Positions 5,439-5,778 of a stretch of DNA of 5,778 nt are shown here, one piece after another (the first letter of the stretch is position 1; every line of letters begins with the position of its first letter). Under the pieces are notes generated by a model that was not told where the DNA came from, did not search any database, and saw only the letters and a list, made by a program, of their open reading frames with translations. Origin of the DNA: Candidatus Sulfotelmatobacter sp. (GTDB lineage: Bacteria > Acidobacteriota > Terriglobia > Terriglobales > Acidobacteriaceae); assembly GCA_030037575.1 (NCBI GenBank), contig JASHRB010000536.1, positions 1 through 5,778 of the forward strand, read 5' to 3'. Made by a program: the position numbers and the translations under genes.

Positions 5439-5778
5439 GTCCAGCGCTTTTCATAAATGGTTTCATTAAGTTTTCAGTTGAGAGAGTGATCAGCGTGAGG
5501 GCAGCGATTTTTCATAATCGCTTCACGAGAGCCGTGCGGAATCTGGCGTGCAGTCTGTGTGCGGCTGTGCCCGTACTTGCAATGTCAGCGGGGTTTGCGG
5601 CGGATTCTGTATCTGCTCAATCTGCGCAAGATCTTCTTGCCGCAGGGCGTGTTGATCAAGCGGTGCTGGCGCTACAGCGGCAGCTTCGAGTTTCTCCCAC
5701 GGCGGAGTCCTATAACTTGCTATGCCGGGCTGATTACGAACTCGGTGCCTGGGATGCCGGAATTCCGGCCTGCGAAAA
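5435..5778 (+). CDS. Exported TPR-repeat protein, N-terminal part
   Basis: The frame starts with ATG at 5435, overlapping the adaptor stop as ATGA, with AGGGGG four bases upstream. It stays open to the window end (114 codons plus two bases). A basic stretch (about 22-36) followed by a hydrophobic segment (LACSLCAAVPVLAMSAGFAA, about 37-56) and ADSVSAQS looks like a Sec signal peptide with cleavage near 56-62. No lipobox is seen. From about residue 64 the sequence fits tetratricopeptide repeats: AQDLLAAGRVDQAVLALQRQ with P88 closing a repeat, then YNLLCRADYELGAWDAGIPACE. TPR domains bind proteins, so a periplasmic scaffold or assembly role beside the adaptor is inferred. GTG at 5495 (residue 21) is a serious alternative start: it has GAGAGAG 8 bases upstream and yields a more normal signal peptide. 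The C-terminal part is outside the window. Confidence 0.75.
   Translation, partial: MSPALFINGFIKFSVERVISVRAAIFHNRFTRAVRNLACSLCAAVPVLAMSAGFAADSVSAQSAQDLLAAGRVDQAVLALQRQLRVSPTAESYNLLCRADYELGAWDAGIPACE

Overview
The window looks like a piece of a bacterial chromosome of roughly 58-60% GC by eye, with tightly packed, translationally coupled genes. The proteins resemble those of Acidobacteriota (Terriglobia-like) in style. That placement is an inference from how the STAS, QueF and membrane glycosyltransferase proteins read, not from any marker gene in the window.

Layout. (1) Positions 1-503, plus strand: the end of an RsbW/SpoIIAB-type anti-sigma-factor kinase overlaps a complete STAS-domain anti-sigma-factor antagonist, forming a partner-switching pair. 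(2) Positions 504-1070: a gene-poor stretch between convergent genes. It holds two hairpins, a clearly recognisable degenerate copy of the STAS gene's 3' end (about 591-677), and an unexplained protein-like open frame on the minus strand (707-856). (3) Positions 3991-1071, minus strand: a compact operon of queF (preQ0 reductase of queuosine biosynthesis), a Spinster-like MFS transporter whose GTG start overlaps the queF stop, and a membrane-anchored family 2 glycosyltransferase 6 bases further on. The glycosyltransferase gene carries an in-frame 14+14 base near-perfect palindrome that appears to have been inserted. (4) Positions 3992-4184: the divergent intergenic region holding promoters for both sides. 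(5) Positions 4185-5778, plus strand: a periplasmic adaptor (membrane fusion protein) of an efflux or export pump, with an ATGA overlap to an exported TPR-repeat protein that runs off the window.

How the genes work together. The first pair controls an alternative sigma factor or similar output by reversible phosphorylation. The minus-strand operon combines a tRNA-modification enzyme with a lipid-type exporter and a glycosyltransferase. The exporter and glycosyltransferase may act together on an envelope lipid or glycoconjugate, while queF appears to be simply co-transcribed. The last two genes belong to an envelope export system whose pump is not in the window.

I do not see a convincing new multi-gene system. 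The most notable items are the palindrome inside the glycosyltransferase gene, the STAS pseudogene, and the cryptic frame in the intergenic region. No rRNA, tRNA, CRISPR array, transposase or riboswitch was recognised.
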